64,000 bases of DNA from BP-133 sp040756995 (GTDB taxonomy: Bacteria > Actinomycetota > Acidimicrobiia > IMCC26256 > BP-133): positions 124,001 through 188,000 of the forward strand of contig JBFLYK010000006.1 in NCBI GenBank assembly GCA_040756995.1, in the 5' to 3' direction. The notes beneath the pieces were generated by a model. The model had not been told where the DNA came from. It saw nothing but the letters and a program-made list of their open reading frames with translations, and did not search any database. Shown piece after piece: positions 24,245 through 32,532 of the stretch (positions within the stretch are counted from its first letter, which is position 1; every line of letters starts with the position of its first letter). A program made the translations under genes and the position numbers.

Positions 24245-26142
24245 CGCCGTTCCTCCGGAATGAGATCGAGGATGCCGAGCCCGGCTCGGACGGCGGCCAG
24301 CCGCTCCTGTGAGCCTCGCGCGGCCTGGGGATCCAGCCAGCGGGGCTGCAGCCGCGGCCGGCGCAGGACGCCGCGCCACTGCAGCTCCTGGACGAGGGGG
24401 ACGAAGTCCAGGGGCACCTTCCCGACCAGCAGCGGATCGAGCGGGTGGCCCCCGGCCAGGTGGCGCAGCATTCGGTCCAAGCCCCGGAGGTAGATGGCGT
24501 CCTTGGTCAGCCCGCCGGAGCGGTAGACGCGCATCGTCACCCGGAACGCCTGAGCGGCGGTCAGGCCGTGCCCGTCGTGGAGATCACGGAAGGTCTCGGT
24601 GAAGGTGGCGCCGTCGAGGAGCCGGCCGACGGCGACGACGCGGGCGGCCAGCGTGACGAGCCGGTCGACGGTGAGCCCGCCGACGACGAACTCCGCCAGC
24701 ACGGCCAGCCCTTCCTGTGTCTCCTCGTAACCGGCCAGACCGGTCGACAGCAGGCGCAGCGGTTGGGCCCGACCGTTGACGGCGGTGACGATGTGTGTCC
24801 CGACCTCATGCTGCACCAGCGCCTCGACCCGGGCCCGGGGGATCTGCACACCCGTCCCCACGAGGAGCTGGCCGGAGGAGACGAGGACGCCGGGGACGTC
24901 CGGCCGCAGCCACACGGTGACGCCCTTTCGGGCGAGGTCGGCGCCGTAGCGGGCGATCTCCGCCCGGGCCCGTCCGGCGAAGGCGGCGGCGTCGATACAG
25001 GGCTCGCCGGTCGTCGGGCAGTCCTGCGGGGCCATGCCGCGTTGCCGGATCGTGCCGAGCACCGACTCGGCGAGGCGGTAGAGGCTTTCCTCGACACCGC
25101 CGAAGAGCTGCAGGCTGGTGGGGAGGAAGGCAGCCGAGCCCCGGTCCTCCAACAGGCTGACCTGGCGGTCGAGCGTTTGCCGTTGCGCCCGGAAGATCGC
25201 CGCCAGCGTCGGGTCCTCCACCCGTTCGAGCGGCACGGCGTAGAGCGCCCGCTTGAGCAGGTCGGGGTCGACGGTGAGCGGCCGGTAATGGAACGTCGGG
25301 TCGTGGGAGAAGCCGCTCCGGCGGAACTCCTCCCAAGCGTCGTCGGTGTTCACCGGCGTGACGGCCAGCAGGTAGTCGATCTGGCCGGCGATCTCGGCCA
25401 GGCGCCGGTCGGCCTCCCGGGTGACCTTGAGGAGCCGGCGGGGCCCGAGCGCCCGGAAGTGCTCCGGCCGGAGATTCGTCTGCACCGTGGCGAATTCGAA
25501 CGCCGTCTGTTGCAGCGCTCGCCCCAGGTCATGCTGGAGCCGGCGGAGGACGGCGGGGAACGGCCGACCGCCGGCATCGATGAAGAAGCCCGGTACGGAC
25601 AGGCCGATGAGGAGGACGCCACAGGCGCGCTGCTCCTCCGGTGTGAGCAGCGGCGGCGCGGCCGGAGGCGCCGGTGCCGGGTCGTCGACCGTTTCGGTGT
25701 GGGCCGGAGCGCCCAGCACGTCGACGTGCTTGAGCGCCTCGGCCAGCGCGGCCACCGTGCTGGCCGGTTCGGTCGGCGGGGCGTGGACGCGGAACGTCTC
25801 GCCGCCCGGCTCCGGCCAGAGCTCGATCAGGAGAAAGGCGCCGAAGCGGCTCGACAGTCGCTCGCCCAGGGCGGCGACCAGGCGCCGGGTGGCCGGCGCC
25901 ACCGCCGGATCGTCGGAGATGCTGAGATGCGAGGCCTGGCTGAGCACCAGCCGTTCGGCGCCGTCGATCGCGCCCTCGGGCCGGTGGCGGTAAACGCAGA
26001 GGAAGGGGAGCGGCCGGTCCATGTGCAGCCAGCCGCCGGGAACGCTCCGCCGTACGCCCCGGCCGGCATCGAGGCGCTGGGCCACCGAGACGATGAAGGC
26101 CCCGGTTTCCGTGGCGAGGTCGGGCAGACGGTCGGGGCTCAT
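24241..26142 (-). CDS. QEGLA-motif metallopeptidase-like protein (DUF1704)
   Basis: This 633-residue DUF1704 protein, often labelled 'flavohemoglobin expression-modulating QEGLA motif protein', has a zinc-peptidase core: HEVGTH (His445, Glu446, His450) followed about 25 residues later by ETQEGLAVLAEF, whose Glu probably completes the site. The eukaryotic relatives MATCAP/KIAA0895 are tyrosine carboxypeptidases, so a C-terminal amide-cleaving activity is plausible. The N-terminal 160 residues resemble the N-formylglutamate-amidohydrolase-linked extension seen in longer members. It overlaps both neighbours by 4 nt, which indicates strict co-translation. Confidence 0.85.
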   Translation of the reverse strand: MSPDRLPDLATETGAFIVSVAQRLDAGRGVRRSVPGGWLHMDRPLPFLCVYRHRPEGAIDGAERLVLSQASHLSISDDPAVAPATRRLVAALGERLSSRFGAFLLIELWPEPGGETFRVHAPPTEPASTVAALAEALKHVDVLGAPAHTETVDDPAPAPPAAPPLLTPEEQRACGVLLIGLSVPGFFIDAGGRPFPAVLRRLQHDLGRALQQTAFEFATVQTNLRPEHFRALGPRRLLKVTREADRRLAEIAGQIDYLLAVTPVNTDDAWEEFRRSGFSHDPTFHYRPLTVDPDLLKRALYAVPLERVEDPTLAAIFRAQRQTLDRQVSLLEDRGSAAFLPTSLQLFGGVEESLYRLAESVLGTIRQRGMAPQDCPTTGEPCIDAAAFAGRARAEIARYGADLARKGVTVWLRPDVPGVLVSSGQLLVGTGVQIPRARVEALVQHEVGTHIVTAVNGRAQPLRLLSTGLAGYEETQEGLAVLAEFVVGGLTVDRLVTLAARVVAVGRLLDGATFTETFRDLHDGHGLTAAQAFRVTMRVYRSGGLTKDAIYLRGLDRMLRHLAGGHPLDPLLVGKVPLDFVPLVQELQWRGVLRRPRLQPRWLDPQAARGSQERLAAVRAGLGILDLIPEERR

Positions 26143-26945
26143 CGGGACCGGTGCGCCAGTTCGTCGACCACCCCGGGCACCGTGGCCGCCAGGGCGTCAC
26201 CCAGCGCATCGTGCAGGTCGGAGTCGATCTCGCCGGTGTGCTCGTCCATGTAGAACTTCTTCACTTCGACGGCCAGCGCACAACCCGTGTCCGGATACCG
26301 CTCGTGGACCCACCGGGCGAGCTGCCGGCCCCGGAAGACGACGTTCTCCCCGACGTCGAGCCGGCCTTCGCCGTGGGGCACCTTGACGGAGCCGAGGTCG
26401 GCGATGAACCGGTCGACCAGCGGAGCCCACCGGGCCCGGTCCAGGGAACCGGTGCCGACGTTGACATCGGGATGGCCGGCCGGATCGGCGGCCGGGGCCG
26501 CCGGCCCGCCGCGGCGATGGTTGTAGCTGTGCAGGTCGTAGACGACGAAGCGGCCGAACGCCTGCTCGGTCCGGTCGAGGATTCCACCGAGAATGGAATA
26601 GAAGGCGTCATAGGCGGCCCGCGACCGGGCCACCATCTCCGGGGATGGCGGTTGTCGCCAGATCTCGAGATCCCAGGCGTCCTCCGGCCGGAGGTAGACG
26701 GCCTCGTCCCGCGGCCGGTTGAGGTCGACCTCGAAGCGGGACCGGCCGGCGACCAGGTGGGTGGGAAACCGGGCCGCCCACTCCGCCGTTCCCAGGTCCT
26801 CTTCCCGCCGCCGGTCAGCGGCCGGCAGGGCGATCTGCGCCGCAATCTCCTCCCGCATGGCGTGCCCGTCATGGACGGCGACCGCCACCACAGGGCTGTC
26901 GGCCTCTTGCCCCCACCAGAGCGCGACGGGTTCCGCGACCTCCAT
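26139..26945 (-). CDS. N-formylglutamate amidohydrolase-like protein
   Basis: This 268-residue protein of the N-formylglutamate amidohydrolase family (PF05013 type) has VAVAVHDGHAMREE (metal His), RFEVDLNRPRDEAVY (Arg/Asp substrate-site block), VYDLHSYNHRR and LAVEVKKFYMDEHTG. Classic members (HutG) release formate from N-formylglutamate in histidine degradation, but no hut gene is present here. As the first gene of the ATP-grasp/DUF1704 operon it more likely hydrolyses a different N-acyl or peptide bond (inference). Confidence 0.85.
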   Translation of the reverse strand: MEVAEPVALWWGQEADSPVVAVAVHDGHAMREEIAAQIALPAADRRREEDLGTAEWAARFPTHLVAGRSRFEVDLNRPRDEAVYLRPEDAWDLEIWRQPPSPEMVARSRAAYDAFYSILGGILDRTEQAFGRFVVYDLHSYNHRRGGPAAPAADPAGHPDVNVGTGSLDRARWAPLVDRFIADLGSVKVPHGEGRLDVGENVVFRGRQLARWVHERYPDTGCALAVEVKKFYMDEHTGEIDSDLHDALGDALAATVPGVVDELAHRSR

Positions 26946-27020
26946 GGACGCGTCTTTACCCGTTCGGGCCTCGCTCCAAGGCGATCGGCTCGAGCGGTCA
27001 GGCGACTAGCCTCCGGGCGC

Positions 27021-27467
27021 ATGAGCGGAGATCTGCAACTCGTCCGGCGGCTGGCCGCCGCCGACAAGGGGCTGGCGGTGGTCTCGACGACCCGGCCCGA
27101 CGGGACCGTCCACTCGTCGCTGGTCAACGCCGGCGTGTTCGACCACCCGGTGACGAAGGAACCGACCGTGGCGTTGGTGGCCAGGGGATCGGCTTACAAG
27201 CTGCGGCTGTTCGCCACCGCCGGCCGGGCCAACGCCGTTTTCCGGGCCGGCTGGGAGTGGGTCTCGGTCGAGGGTCCGGTCGACATGATCGGCCCCGACC
27301 ACGCCCGGCCCGACTTCCCGGCCGAGGCGCTGCCGCGACTGCTGCGTGACGTCTTCACCGCCGCCGGCGGCAGCCACGACAACTGGGACGAGTACGACCG
27401 GGTGATGGCCGAGGAGCGGCGCACCGCCGTCTTCATCACGCCCGCCCGGATCACCACCAACGCATGA
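27021..27467 (+). CDS. PPOX-class flavin/F420-binding protein
   Basis: This 148-residue split-barrel protein of the pyridoxamine-phosphate-oxidase-like superfamily reads RRLAAADKGLAVVSTTRPDGTVHSSLVNAGVF..., then VALVARGSAYKLRLFATAGRANAVFRAGWEWVSVEG. This layout is common in actinobacterial PPOX-type F420-dependent proteins, but the cofactor cannot be told from sequence. ATG 27021 has no evident ribosome site and may be leaderless. It overlaps the following esterase gene by 4 nt. Confidence 0.78.
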   Translation: MSGDLQLVRRLAAADKGLAVVSTTRPDGTVHSSLVNAGVFDHPVTKEPTVALVARGSAYKLRLFATAGRANAVFRAGWEWVSVEGPVDMIGPDHARPDFPAEALPRLLRDVFTAAGGSHDNWDEYDRVMAEERRTAVFITPARITTNA

Positions 27468-28414
27468 CGGCGATCGATTCCGTCCGGGAAGCGAGCATTG
27501 TCCGCCTCGAGCCGAGCGGCAAGCTCGCCCGGCTGTGCGAAGTGCTGCGGGCCAACGCCCTCCCGCCCGATGCGCCGCTGGCCGCCCAGCGGGAGCGGTT
27601 CGAAGCCGTGACGGCCAAGGCGCCGCTTCCGGCGGGCGTCACCTACTCGGCTGTCGACGCCGGCGGCGTCCGGGCGGAGTGGGTCGAACCTCCCGACGCC
27701 GGTTCCGCGGCCCCGACGTTGCTGTACTTCCACGGTGGGGGATACGGCATGGGGTCGGTCAACACGATCCGGCCGCTGGTGTCGCAGCTGGCCGTGGCCG
27801 CGTCGGCCCGGGTGCTGAGCGTCGACTACCGGCTGGCACCGGAGCATCCGTGGCCGGCGGCGGTGGAGGACGCCGTCGCCGCTTTCCGCTGGCTGCTGGA
27901 GCAGGGCGTCGAACCCCTGACCGTCGCCTTCGGCGGCGATTCCGCCGGCGGGGGCCTTACCGTGACCTCCCTGCTGGCGGCCAAGGATCGGGGGCTGCCG
28001 ATGCCGGCGGCCGGGGTCTGCATTTCGCCCTGGGCCGACCTCACGCTCTCGTCGCCGTCGCTGGAGCGCAACGCCACCACCGATCCCGAGGTGAACCGGG
28101 TCGCCCTGGCCCGCTGGGCGGAGTACTACCTGGCCGGGACCGACCCCCGGAACCCGCTGGTGTCGCCGGTCTTCGGGGATCTCAGCGGGCTTCCGCCGCT
28201 GCTCATCCAGGCCGGAACCGCAGAAGCGATCGAGGACGACGCCGTCCGCCTGGCGGTCGCCGCCCAGGAGTCCGGGGTGCCCGTCACCCTCGAGCTCTAC
28301 GAGGGCATGATCCACGTCTGGCACGCCTTCGCCCCCAAACTGCCGGAGGCGACGGCGACCATCGAGCGGGTGGCCGCCTGGCTGCAGGGCCGATGGTCCG
28401 CCGCGCCCGGCTGA
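27464..28414 (+). CDS. HSL-family alpha/beta hydrolase (acetyl esterase-like)
   Basis: This 316-residue hydrolase of the hormone-sensitive-lipase family has oxyanion motif HGGGYGMGS, nucleophile Ser in GGDSAGGGL, acid in GTAEAIEDDAVRLA and His in MIHVWHAFAP. It should act on short-chain esters or lactones. ATG 27464 overlaps the PPOX stop, so the two form an operon; the link in function is unclear. Confidence 0.9.
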   Translation: MTAIDSVREASIVRLEPSGKLARLCEVLRANALPPDAPLAAQRERFEAVTAKAPLPAGVTYSAVDAGGVRAEWVEPPDAGSAAPTLLYFHGGGYGMGSVNTIRPLVSQLAVAASARVLSVDYRLAPEHPWPAAVEDAVAAFRWLLEQGVEPLTVAFGGDSAGGGLTVTSLLAAKDRGLPMPAAGVCISPWADLTLSSPSLERNATTDPEVNRVALARWAEYYLAGTDPRNPLVSPVFGDLSGLPPLLIQAGTAEAIEDDAVRLAVAAQESGVPVTLELYEGMIHVWHAFAPKLPEATATIERVAAWLQGRWSAAPG

Positions 28415-28432
28415 GTGGCAAGCTGATGGGCT

Positions 28433-29029
28433 ATGGCCGACCAACCACTGTCTCGCCGTCATGTGCTGGCCGGCCTCGTCGGGCTGCCGGTCGGGGCGGC
28501 GTTGGCCCGGGTGGCTCCCGCCCGAGCCGAGTCCGGCCGGCCGGCACCGCTGGCCCCGACACCGGCCTGCGATGACTCGCCGACGCCGGAGCAGACGGAA
28601 GGCCCCTACTGGACGCCGAACTCACCGGAGCGCCACGACTTCACCACTGATGGAGCGCCGGGCCAGCGGATGACGTTGACGGGCACGGTGGTCGACACCG
28701 CCTGCCACCCCGTCTCCGGAACCCTGCTCGACTTCTGGCAGTGCGACGGGAACGGCGTCTACGACAACGAGGGCTTCAAGCTGCGCGGTCACCAGTACGC
28801 CGACGCCAACGGCGCTTTCCGGCTCGCCACCGTCAAGCCCGGCCTGTATCCCGGCCGCACCCGCCATTTCCACGTCAAGGTCCGCCCGCCCGGCGGCGAG
28901 GTCCTCACGACCCAGCTCTACTTCCCGGGCGAACCCACCAACCAGGCCGACGGCATCTACCGCCCCGAGCTCGAGATGACCGTTGCCGACAACGGCGACG
29001 CCTCCTTCACGTTCGTGGTCGAGAGGTAG
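28433..29029 (+). CDS. Tat-exported intradiol ring-cleavage dioxygenase-like protein
   Basis: This 198-residue protein has a twin-arginine signal (LSRRHVLAGLVGLPVGAALARVAPARA) and an intradiol dioxygenase core. Fe(III) ligands are visible as Tyr in TEGPYWTP, Tyr in GLYPGR and the two His in RTRHFHVKV. LDFWQCDGNGVYDNEG and HQYADANGAFRLATVKPG are standard for the family. An exported location is unusual for catechol dioxygenases but is known for single-domain secreted members thought to act on polyphenols or lignin fragments. It lies 18 nt after the esterase gene, in the same direction. Confidence 0.85.
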   Translation: MADQPLSRRHVLAGLVGLPVGAALARVAPARAESGRPAPLAPTPACDDSPTPEQTEGPYWTPNSPERHDFTTDGAPGQRMTLTGTVVDTACHPVSGTLLDFWQCDGNGVYDNEGFKLRGHQYADANGAFRLATVKPGLYPGRTRHFHVKVRPPGGEVLTTQLYFPGEPTNQADGIYRPELEMTVADNGDASFTFVVER

Positions 29030-29036
29030 CCGCCGG

Positions 29037-30560
29037 TCAGGCGAAGCCGCCGACCTGCTCTTCGAAGGCTCCGGCCACCCGCAGCACCTGGCTGTCGGCG
29101 AAGTGCCGGCCGATGATCATCATCCCGATCGGCAGCGTGCCCTGCGGCTGGCAGGGTACGGTGATGGCGGGGTGGCCCGACGCGTCGAACGGCGCGGTGT
29201 TGGGAATCATCTCGAGGGCCCGGGCGCAGTACTCCTCGCGGCTCACGTCGGGCGGCGGGATCAGGGTCGGCCGCAGCGGGAGCGTGGGCATCACCAGCAC
29301 GTCGACCTCCGCCAGGGCGTCGTCGTAGGCCTGCCGCAGCGTGTGGACCAGGTTCTGGCCCTTGGCGTAGTGCCGGCCGCCGTAGTTCCGGTGGAGGTAC
29401 TCGCCGAACAGCACGACCAGCTTCACCGTCTCGGACAGGTCGTTGGCCCGGGTCCGAAGCCCCTGGGCGTAGTTGTCGAGCAGCGACGTGGTGTAGAAGC
29501 CCTTCCAGTTCGACCCCAGGGCGTTGCCCTTCACCATCAGCTCGGTCGCGCCTTCGATGATCACGGCGTTCCAGATGTGGATTCCGTTGCGGTGCCAGGG
29601 CACCGACACGTTGCCCACCACCGCTCCCGCCTTCTCCAGCCGGTGGGCGGCCTCCCGCACGGCCTCGTCGACCTCCGGTTCCGACAGCCCTTCCCAGCCG
29701 AAGCCCTCGTCGACGATGCCCACCCGCACGCCGGCCAGGTCGCCGGTCAGGGCCTGGGAGTAACGCTCGGTGGGGACCTCGGTCGGCTGGCGGGGATCCA
29801 GCCCGTCCCGTCCGGCCAGGACCTCGAGCATCAGCGCCACATCGTGCACGGTGCGGCCCATGGGCCCGGTGTGGTCGAGGGTCAGCTCGATGGGAAAGAC
29901 GCCGCTGTAGGGAACCAGTCCGTACGTCGGCTTGTGGCCCACGATCCCCGACCAGCAGGAAGGAATCCGGATTGAACCGCCCTGGTCGCCGCCGATGGCC
30001 AGGTCGACGTCGCCGGCGCCGACCAGCGCGGCCGAGCCGCACGACGAGCCGCCCGCCTGCCGGGACGGGTCCCGGGGGTTGAGGACCGGGCCGGTGTAGG
30101 GCGTGAAGCTGCCTCCCGAGAAGCACAGGTCCTCACAGACCGCCTTGCCGAGGATCGTGCCGCCGGCGTCGAGGATCCGCGTGACGATGGTGGCGTCGAC
30201 CTCGGGGACGTAGCCCTCGAGGGTCGCCGAGCCGTTCATCATCGGGATGCCGGCCACGCAGACGTTGTCCTTGACGGCCACCGTCTTGCCCGCCAGGGGA
30301 CCGTCGGCCGCGCCGCGGATCTCGCAGCGCCAGTACCAGGCGTTGAGCGGGTTCTCCTCCGGAGTGGGCCGCCAGCCACCGGAGCGGGGGTACTTCGGCG
30401 CCAGCAACGGCGGCTCGGCCAGCCGTTCCACGATCCCGTACGAATCGAGCATCGGCGCCATGAGCCCCTGGAACGACGCCAGGTCGGTGTCGGTCAGCTT
30501 CAGCCCGAAGGACCGGGCGATCTCCCGAAGCTCTTCGATGGTCGGCGGGCGAACGGGCAT
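29037..30560 (-). CDS. Amidase (amidase-signature family, nitrile pathway)
   Basis: This 507-residue amidase has the Ser-cisSer-Lys triad at Lys97 (VAVKDN), Ser172 (GGSSCGS) and Ser196 (GGDQGGSIRIPS). These positions and the spacing agree with Rhodococcus enantioselective amidases of nitrile hydratase clusters. It hydrolyses the amide made by nitrile hydratase to acid and ammonia. The start ATG 30558-30560 follows a strong GAAGGAGGGACC ribosome site. It is the fourth gene of the leftward nthB-nthA-activator-amidase operon. Here the amidase is last, whereas many rhodococcal iron-type clusters place it first. Confidence 0.93.
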   Translation of the reverse strand: MPVRPPTIEELREIARSFGLKLTDTDLASFQGLMAPMLDSYGIVERLAEPPLLAPKYPRSGGWRPTPEENPLNAWYWRCEIRGAADGPLAGKTVAVKDNVCVAGIPMMNGSATLEGYVPEVDATIVTRILDAGGTILGKAVCEDLCFSGGSFTPYTGPVLNPRDPSRQAGGSSCGSAALVGAGDVDLAIGGDQGGSIRIPSCWSGIVGHKPTYGLVPYSGVFPIELTLDHTGPMGRTVHDVALMLEVLAGRDGLDPRQPTEVPTERYSQALTGDLAGVRVGIVDEGFGWEGLSEPEVDEAVREAAHRLEKAGAVVGNVSVPWHRNGIHIWNAVIIEGATELMVKGNALGSNWKGFYTTSLLDNYAQGLRTRANDLSETVKLVVLFGEYLHRNYGGRHYAKGQNLVHTLRQAYDDALAEVDVLVMPTLPLRPTLIPPPDVSREEYCARALEMIPNTAPFDASGHPAITVPCQPQGTLPIGMMIIGRHFADSQVLRVAGAFEEQVGGFA

Positions 30561-30585
30561 CGGTCCCTCCTTCGTTCCGGACGGG

Positions 30586-31038
30586 TCAGTGGTCGGCTCG
30601 ATCGACACTCAACAGGCCGCCCCCGTGCGAGTGGGCACGCCGGTGCTCGCCCGCCTTCACGCATTCGACGGTCTTGCGTTCGATCTCTCCGGCGTCGGCC
30701 AGGGCCTGGTCGATGATCAGCTCCTCGAGCGCCCGGACCCAGTGGCGGTAGTACTCCCACTCGTCCCGCTCCTCGGCGGGAGTCTGCTCCCAGTCGGAGA
30801 TGGCGGCGATCAGGCGCTGCTGGAACTCGATCCAGGGAAAGCGCCCCTGGTCGTGGGCGGCCACCGCCAGCGCCAGGGCCCGGATCTGCCACGGCGCTTC
30901 GAAGGCGAGGTCGCCCTCCTTGCGGGGGATGGCGCCGGCCCCGGGCAGCTCCGCCACGAGACGCTCGATGGCCCGCCGCTCGGCGAGATTCGGGGGCCGG
31001 TCGGGCGATCGCCGTGGCTGCGCCGGCCCCTGGCTCAA
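30586..31038 (-). CDS. Nitrile hydratase activator/accessory protein
   Basis: From TTG 31036-31038 (LSQGPAQPRR..., 4-nt overlap with the alpha-subunit stop) this is a 150-residue protein resembling the N-terminal half of nitrile hydratase beta subunits: PRKEGDLAFEAPWQIRALALAVAAHDQGRFPWIEFQQRLIAAI and EWEYYRHWVRALEELIIDQAL. Such P14K/NhhG/NhlE-like proteins mediate cobalt insertion by subunit swapping in Co-type enzymes. A His-rich tail (AGEHRRAHSHGGG) may bind metal. Confidence 0.88.
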   Translation of the reverse strand: MSQGPAQPRRSPDRPPNLAERRAIERLVAELPGAGAIPRKEGDLAFEAPWQIRALALAVAAHDQGRFPWIEFQQRLIAAISDWEQTPAEERDEWEYYRHWVRALEELIIDQALADAGEIERKTVECVKAGEHRRAHSHGGGLLSVDRADH

Positions 31039-31682
31039 CTCGCCTGACCCGGTTGCTTGGGCAGGCCCACCCCGATCATCGAGTCGCGGGTCACCAGCGC
31101 CGCCAGCTCGTCGGGGGACATGTTCTCCGTCCCCGCCGGCCGCTCGGGCAGGACCCAGTAGCGCAGCTCGGCGCTGGTGTCCCACACCCGGACTTCGGTG
31201 GATTCCGGCAGGTTGAGGTCGAACTCCTCCCGGAGGACGGCCCGGGGTTCCTTCACCATCCGGGACCGGTAGGCGGGGTACTTGTACCAGTTGGGCGGCA
31301 GCCCGAGGGTCGGCCAGGGGTAGCAGGAGCAGAGCGTGCAGACGATGACGTTGTGGACGCCCTCGGTGTTCTCGACGACCACCATGTCCTCGCCCTGCAC
31401 GCCGCCGATGCCCATCTCCTTGCAGGCCTCGGAGGCGTCTTCGAGGAGCCGTTGCTTGAAGTCGGGATCGGTCCAGGCCCGGGCCACCACCTTGGCGCCG
31501 AGGTGCGGACCGACCTCCTTCTCGTACATCTCGGCGATCTTGTCGATCGCCTCCTCGGTCACGAGCCCCTTCTCGATGAAGATCGCCTCGAGAGCCTTCA
31601 CCCGGGCGGCGATCTCCTCGGGCGGAGCGGGAAGGGTGCCGGTGACGGGAGGCGGTGAGCCTCCGGGCGAGGTCGTCGTCAT
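31035..31682 (-). CDS. nthA: Nitrile hydratase alpha subunit, cobalt type
   Basis: The 215-residue alpha subunit carries the metal centre CTLCSC at residues 115-120. Thr at the second position marks the low-spin Co(III) class (iron enzymes have Ser). Cys118 and Cys120 would be oxidised to sulfinic and sulfenic acids. The start ATG 31680-31682 (MTTTSPGG) was preferred over an in-frame ATG 17 codons earlier. The gene lies 47 nt after the beta subunit and overlaps the activator. Confidence 0.96.
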   Translation of the reverse strand: MTTTSPGGSPPPVTGTLPAPPEEIAARVKALEAIFIEKGLVTEEAIDKIAEMYEKEVGPHLGAKVVARAWTDPDFKQRLLEDASEACKEMGIGGVQGEDMVVVENTEGVHNVIVCTLCSCYPWPTLGLPPNWYKYPAYRSRMVKEPRAVLREEFDLNLPESTEVRVWDTSAELRYWVLPERPAGTENMSPDELAALVTRDSMIGVGLPKQPGQAS

Positions 31683-31729
31683 GTGCGTCCTCCTCTGCGC
31701 AGCGACGGGTTGGCTGTCGCGACGGTGGG

Positions 31730-32413
31730 TCACGTGCCCTCGAGGTACGGCTCCCAGAAGTCGAAGTAGATCGATTCCCGGGGCTCGGAAGTCTCCGGGC
31801 CCCAGACTTCCTCGGCCTCGAAGCGCACGCTGTAGACGTACTGCGGGTGTTCGCCCTCCCGCTTGGAGTTGGTGTCGGGAAACACGAACGAGTCGTAGAC
31901 GCGGTCGACGACGCCTTGCTTGCCCCGCAGGTACCGGGCCAGGCGGGTGTGGCCGCTCGGGTGGTGGTTCTTGACCCGCACGGTCTGGCCCGGCTTGAAA
32001 CGGGGCTCGGCGTCGGTCGGCATCCTCGTCGATGCACCCGCCCGCAGGACGTCGAGCAACAGGTTCGTCTGGGCGGCGTCCTGCCGGTTGGGGAGCGGTG
32101 CGTCGGGATTGTTGCGGTAGAAGCGCGCCTTCTCCTCGAGCTCCTTGGCGTCGATCACGCCCTTGTCGATCAAGTTCCTCTCGATGGTGTGCAACCAGTG
32201 CTCGTAGTACCGCGACGAGAGGTACTCGGCCGGGTGCATCTTCTCGATCCCGTGGCGGAACTCGTCGAGGTTGATGCCGGCCAGCAGCGACGGGACCAGC
32301 ATGGCGAACACCGTGCGCTCCCAGTCCGCATGGAAGACGGGCTCTTCGCCTTCCCGCGTCGGTGCGACGGGACCGAGCCCTTCGGTTCCTCCGAGATCAT
32401 GGACGCCGTTCAT
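31730..32413 (-). CDS. nthB: Nitrile hydratase beta subunit
   Basis: This 227-residue protein begins MNGVHDLGGTEGLGPV, the invariant start of NHase beta subunits, and continues with FHADWERTVFAML, MHPAEYLSSRYYEHWLHTIERNLIDKGV and the C-terminal SH3-like barrel (FKPGQTVRVKNHHPSGHTRLARYLRGKQG). GAAGGGGGGACC is the ribosome site. The beta-alpha-activator order is that of cobalt nitrile hydratases. Confidence 0.96.
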   Translation of the reverse strand: MNGVHDLGGTEGLGPVAPTREGEEPVFHADWERTVFAMLVPSLLAGINLDEFRHGIEKMHPAEYLSSRYYEHWLHTIERNLIDKGVIDAKELEEKARFYRNNPDAPLPNRQDAAQTNLLLDVLRAGASTRMPTDAEPRFKPGQTVRVKNHHPSGHTRLARYLRGKQGVVDRVYDSFVFPDTNSKREGEHPQYVYSVRFEAEEVWGPETSEPRESIYFDFWEPYLEGT

Positions 32414-32532
32414 GGTCCCCCCTTCTCATGCGGAACACCGCGCACGATATATCCGGGCCGATTGCCCCGCCAGACTGCCGACGGCCGGTCGCTCAGCGCG
32501 TTTGGTCGCCCCGCTCGGTGGGCATCACCGGC

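Noticed and set aside
30586..32037. A 483-residue minus-strand reading containing the nitrile hydratase activator
   Set aside because: Its N-terminal part is a shadow of the alpha and beta subunit genes; the activator begins at TTG 31036-31038, overlapping the alpha stop.
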